A stretch of DNA of 64,000 nt from Pseudolysinimonas kribbensis. GTDB taxonomy: Bacteria; Actinomycetota; Actinomycetes; Actinomycetales; Microbacteriaceae. Under the pieces are notes generated by a model. The model had not been told where the DNA came from and searched no databases. It saw only the letters and a list, made by a program, of their open reading frames with translations. The position numbers and the translations under genes were made by a program. The stretch lies in the NCBI RefSeq assembly GCF_030161895.1, contig NZ_BSVB01000001.1:62001-126000 (forward strand), in the 5' to 3' direction. Of the stretch, positions 63,784 through 64,000 are shown piece after piece (position 1 is the first letter of the stretch; each line of letters opens with the position of its first letter).

Positions 63784-64000
63784 ATGGCCCGCAGATCGGA
63801 TTCATCCCGCACCATGGCGACCTCCGTACCCACCTCCTCTCGGCGCAAGACCGGGCGGCGCTCGCCGCTGGCCTCGGTCGCCCTGCTGCTGATCGGCCTG
63901 CTCGCGACGGGCGGCGCCTACGCGGCGTTCACGACGAGCGCGAGCGCGTCGACTCCCGCTTCCGAGCAGGCGCAGGTGTCGGAGGGCAAGAAGCTGTTCG
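63784..64000 (+). CDS. qcrC: cytochrome bc1 complex diheme cytochrome c subunit, N-terminus
   Basis: First 72 residues, cut by the window end. Basic start RRSDSSRTMATSVPTSSRRK, signal/anchor PLASVALLLIGLLATGGAYA, then ASTPASEQAQVSEGKKLF, where the first cytochrome c domain begins. The heme motifs lie beyond the window. Follows ctaE as in the ctaE-qcrCAB operon. Confidence 0.88.
   Translation, partial: MARRSDSSRTMATSVPTSSRRKTGRRSPLASVALLLIGLLATGGAYAAFTTSASASTPASEQAQVSEGKKLF

Overview
The window looks like chromosomal DNA of a high-GC actinobacterium, probably order Micrococcales and possibly Microbacteriaceae. Supporting evidence is the gene order trmI / FKBP / pafB-pafC / tatA-tatC / helY-like helicase, an RbpA homologue, the trpD-ctaE-qcrC junction, GTG/ATG starts with many four-base start-stop overlaps, and many genes whose start codon lies 6-9 bases after a TAnnnT box (leaderless transcripts). 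The taxonomy is inferred from gene content, not from a search.

Layout. (1) 1-22.6 kb is core chromosome: oxidoreductases, a tRNA-Leu, an M20 peptidase, uppP, PAC2, HAD, trmI, FKBP, pafBC, tatAC, helicase, lnt, rbpA, a GDPD/SPFH/NfeD cluster, SDR/NUDIX/Eis-like. (2) 22.9-30.15 kb is a complete filamentous-phage (inovirus-type) prophage. Its order is ssDNA-binding-like protein, six tiny mostly membrane proteins, major coat, pIII-like, pVI-like, Zot/pI ATPase and HUH Rep. It is bounded by dif/Xer-like attachment sites and has no secretin, as expected for a monoderm host. (3) 30.2-33.4 kb is a three-gene tyrosine-recombinase module. (4) 33.4-37.5 kb holds a large TPR protein with a PIN-like domain next to a serine resolvase. 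(5) 37.6-54.8 kb is an accessory region. It has two diverged copies of an LCP / PadR / membrane-protein module driven by four copies of one conserved promoter, an IS3 element, a second decayed inovirus remnant (42.25-43.73 kb), a PadR-HAAS pair, a DUF11 sortase-anchored surface protein and small metabolic genes. (6) 54.8-64 kb returns to ordinary chromosome: GntR, RDD, DUF2332, FMN-dependent dehydrogenase, SorC regulator, glpD, trpD, ctaE and the start of qcrC.

A recurrent feature affects reading of the window. Twenty-five genes carry in total about 40 apparent frameshifts, every one equivalent to a single missing base, mostly in short G or C runs. Adding one base per site restores a full-length family member each time, so these are most simply assembly or base-calling deletions, not pseudogenes. 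I annotate such genes as single CDS spans and say where the frame breaks.

The most interesting system is the inovirus prophage with its decayed relative 12 kb away. If the circular phage re-forms at the two dif-like sites, the rep reading frame runs in frame across the attachment site into the first gene at the left end, predicting a longer Rep in the free phage than in the prophage. The second most interesting feature is the repeated PadR / LCP / membrane-protein module with four nearly superimposable leaderless promoters.
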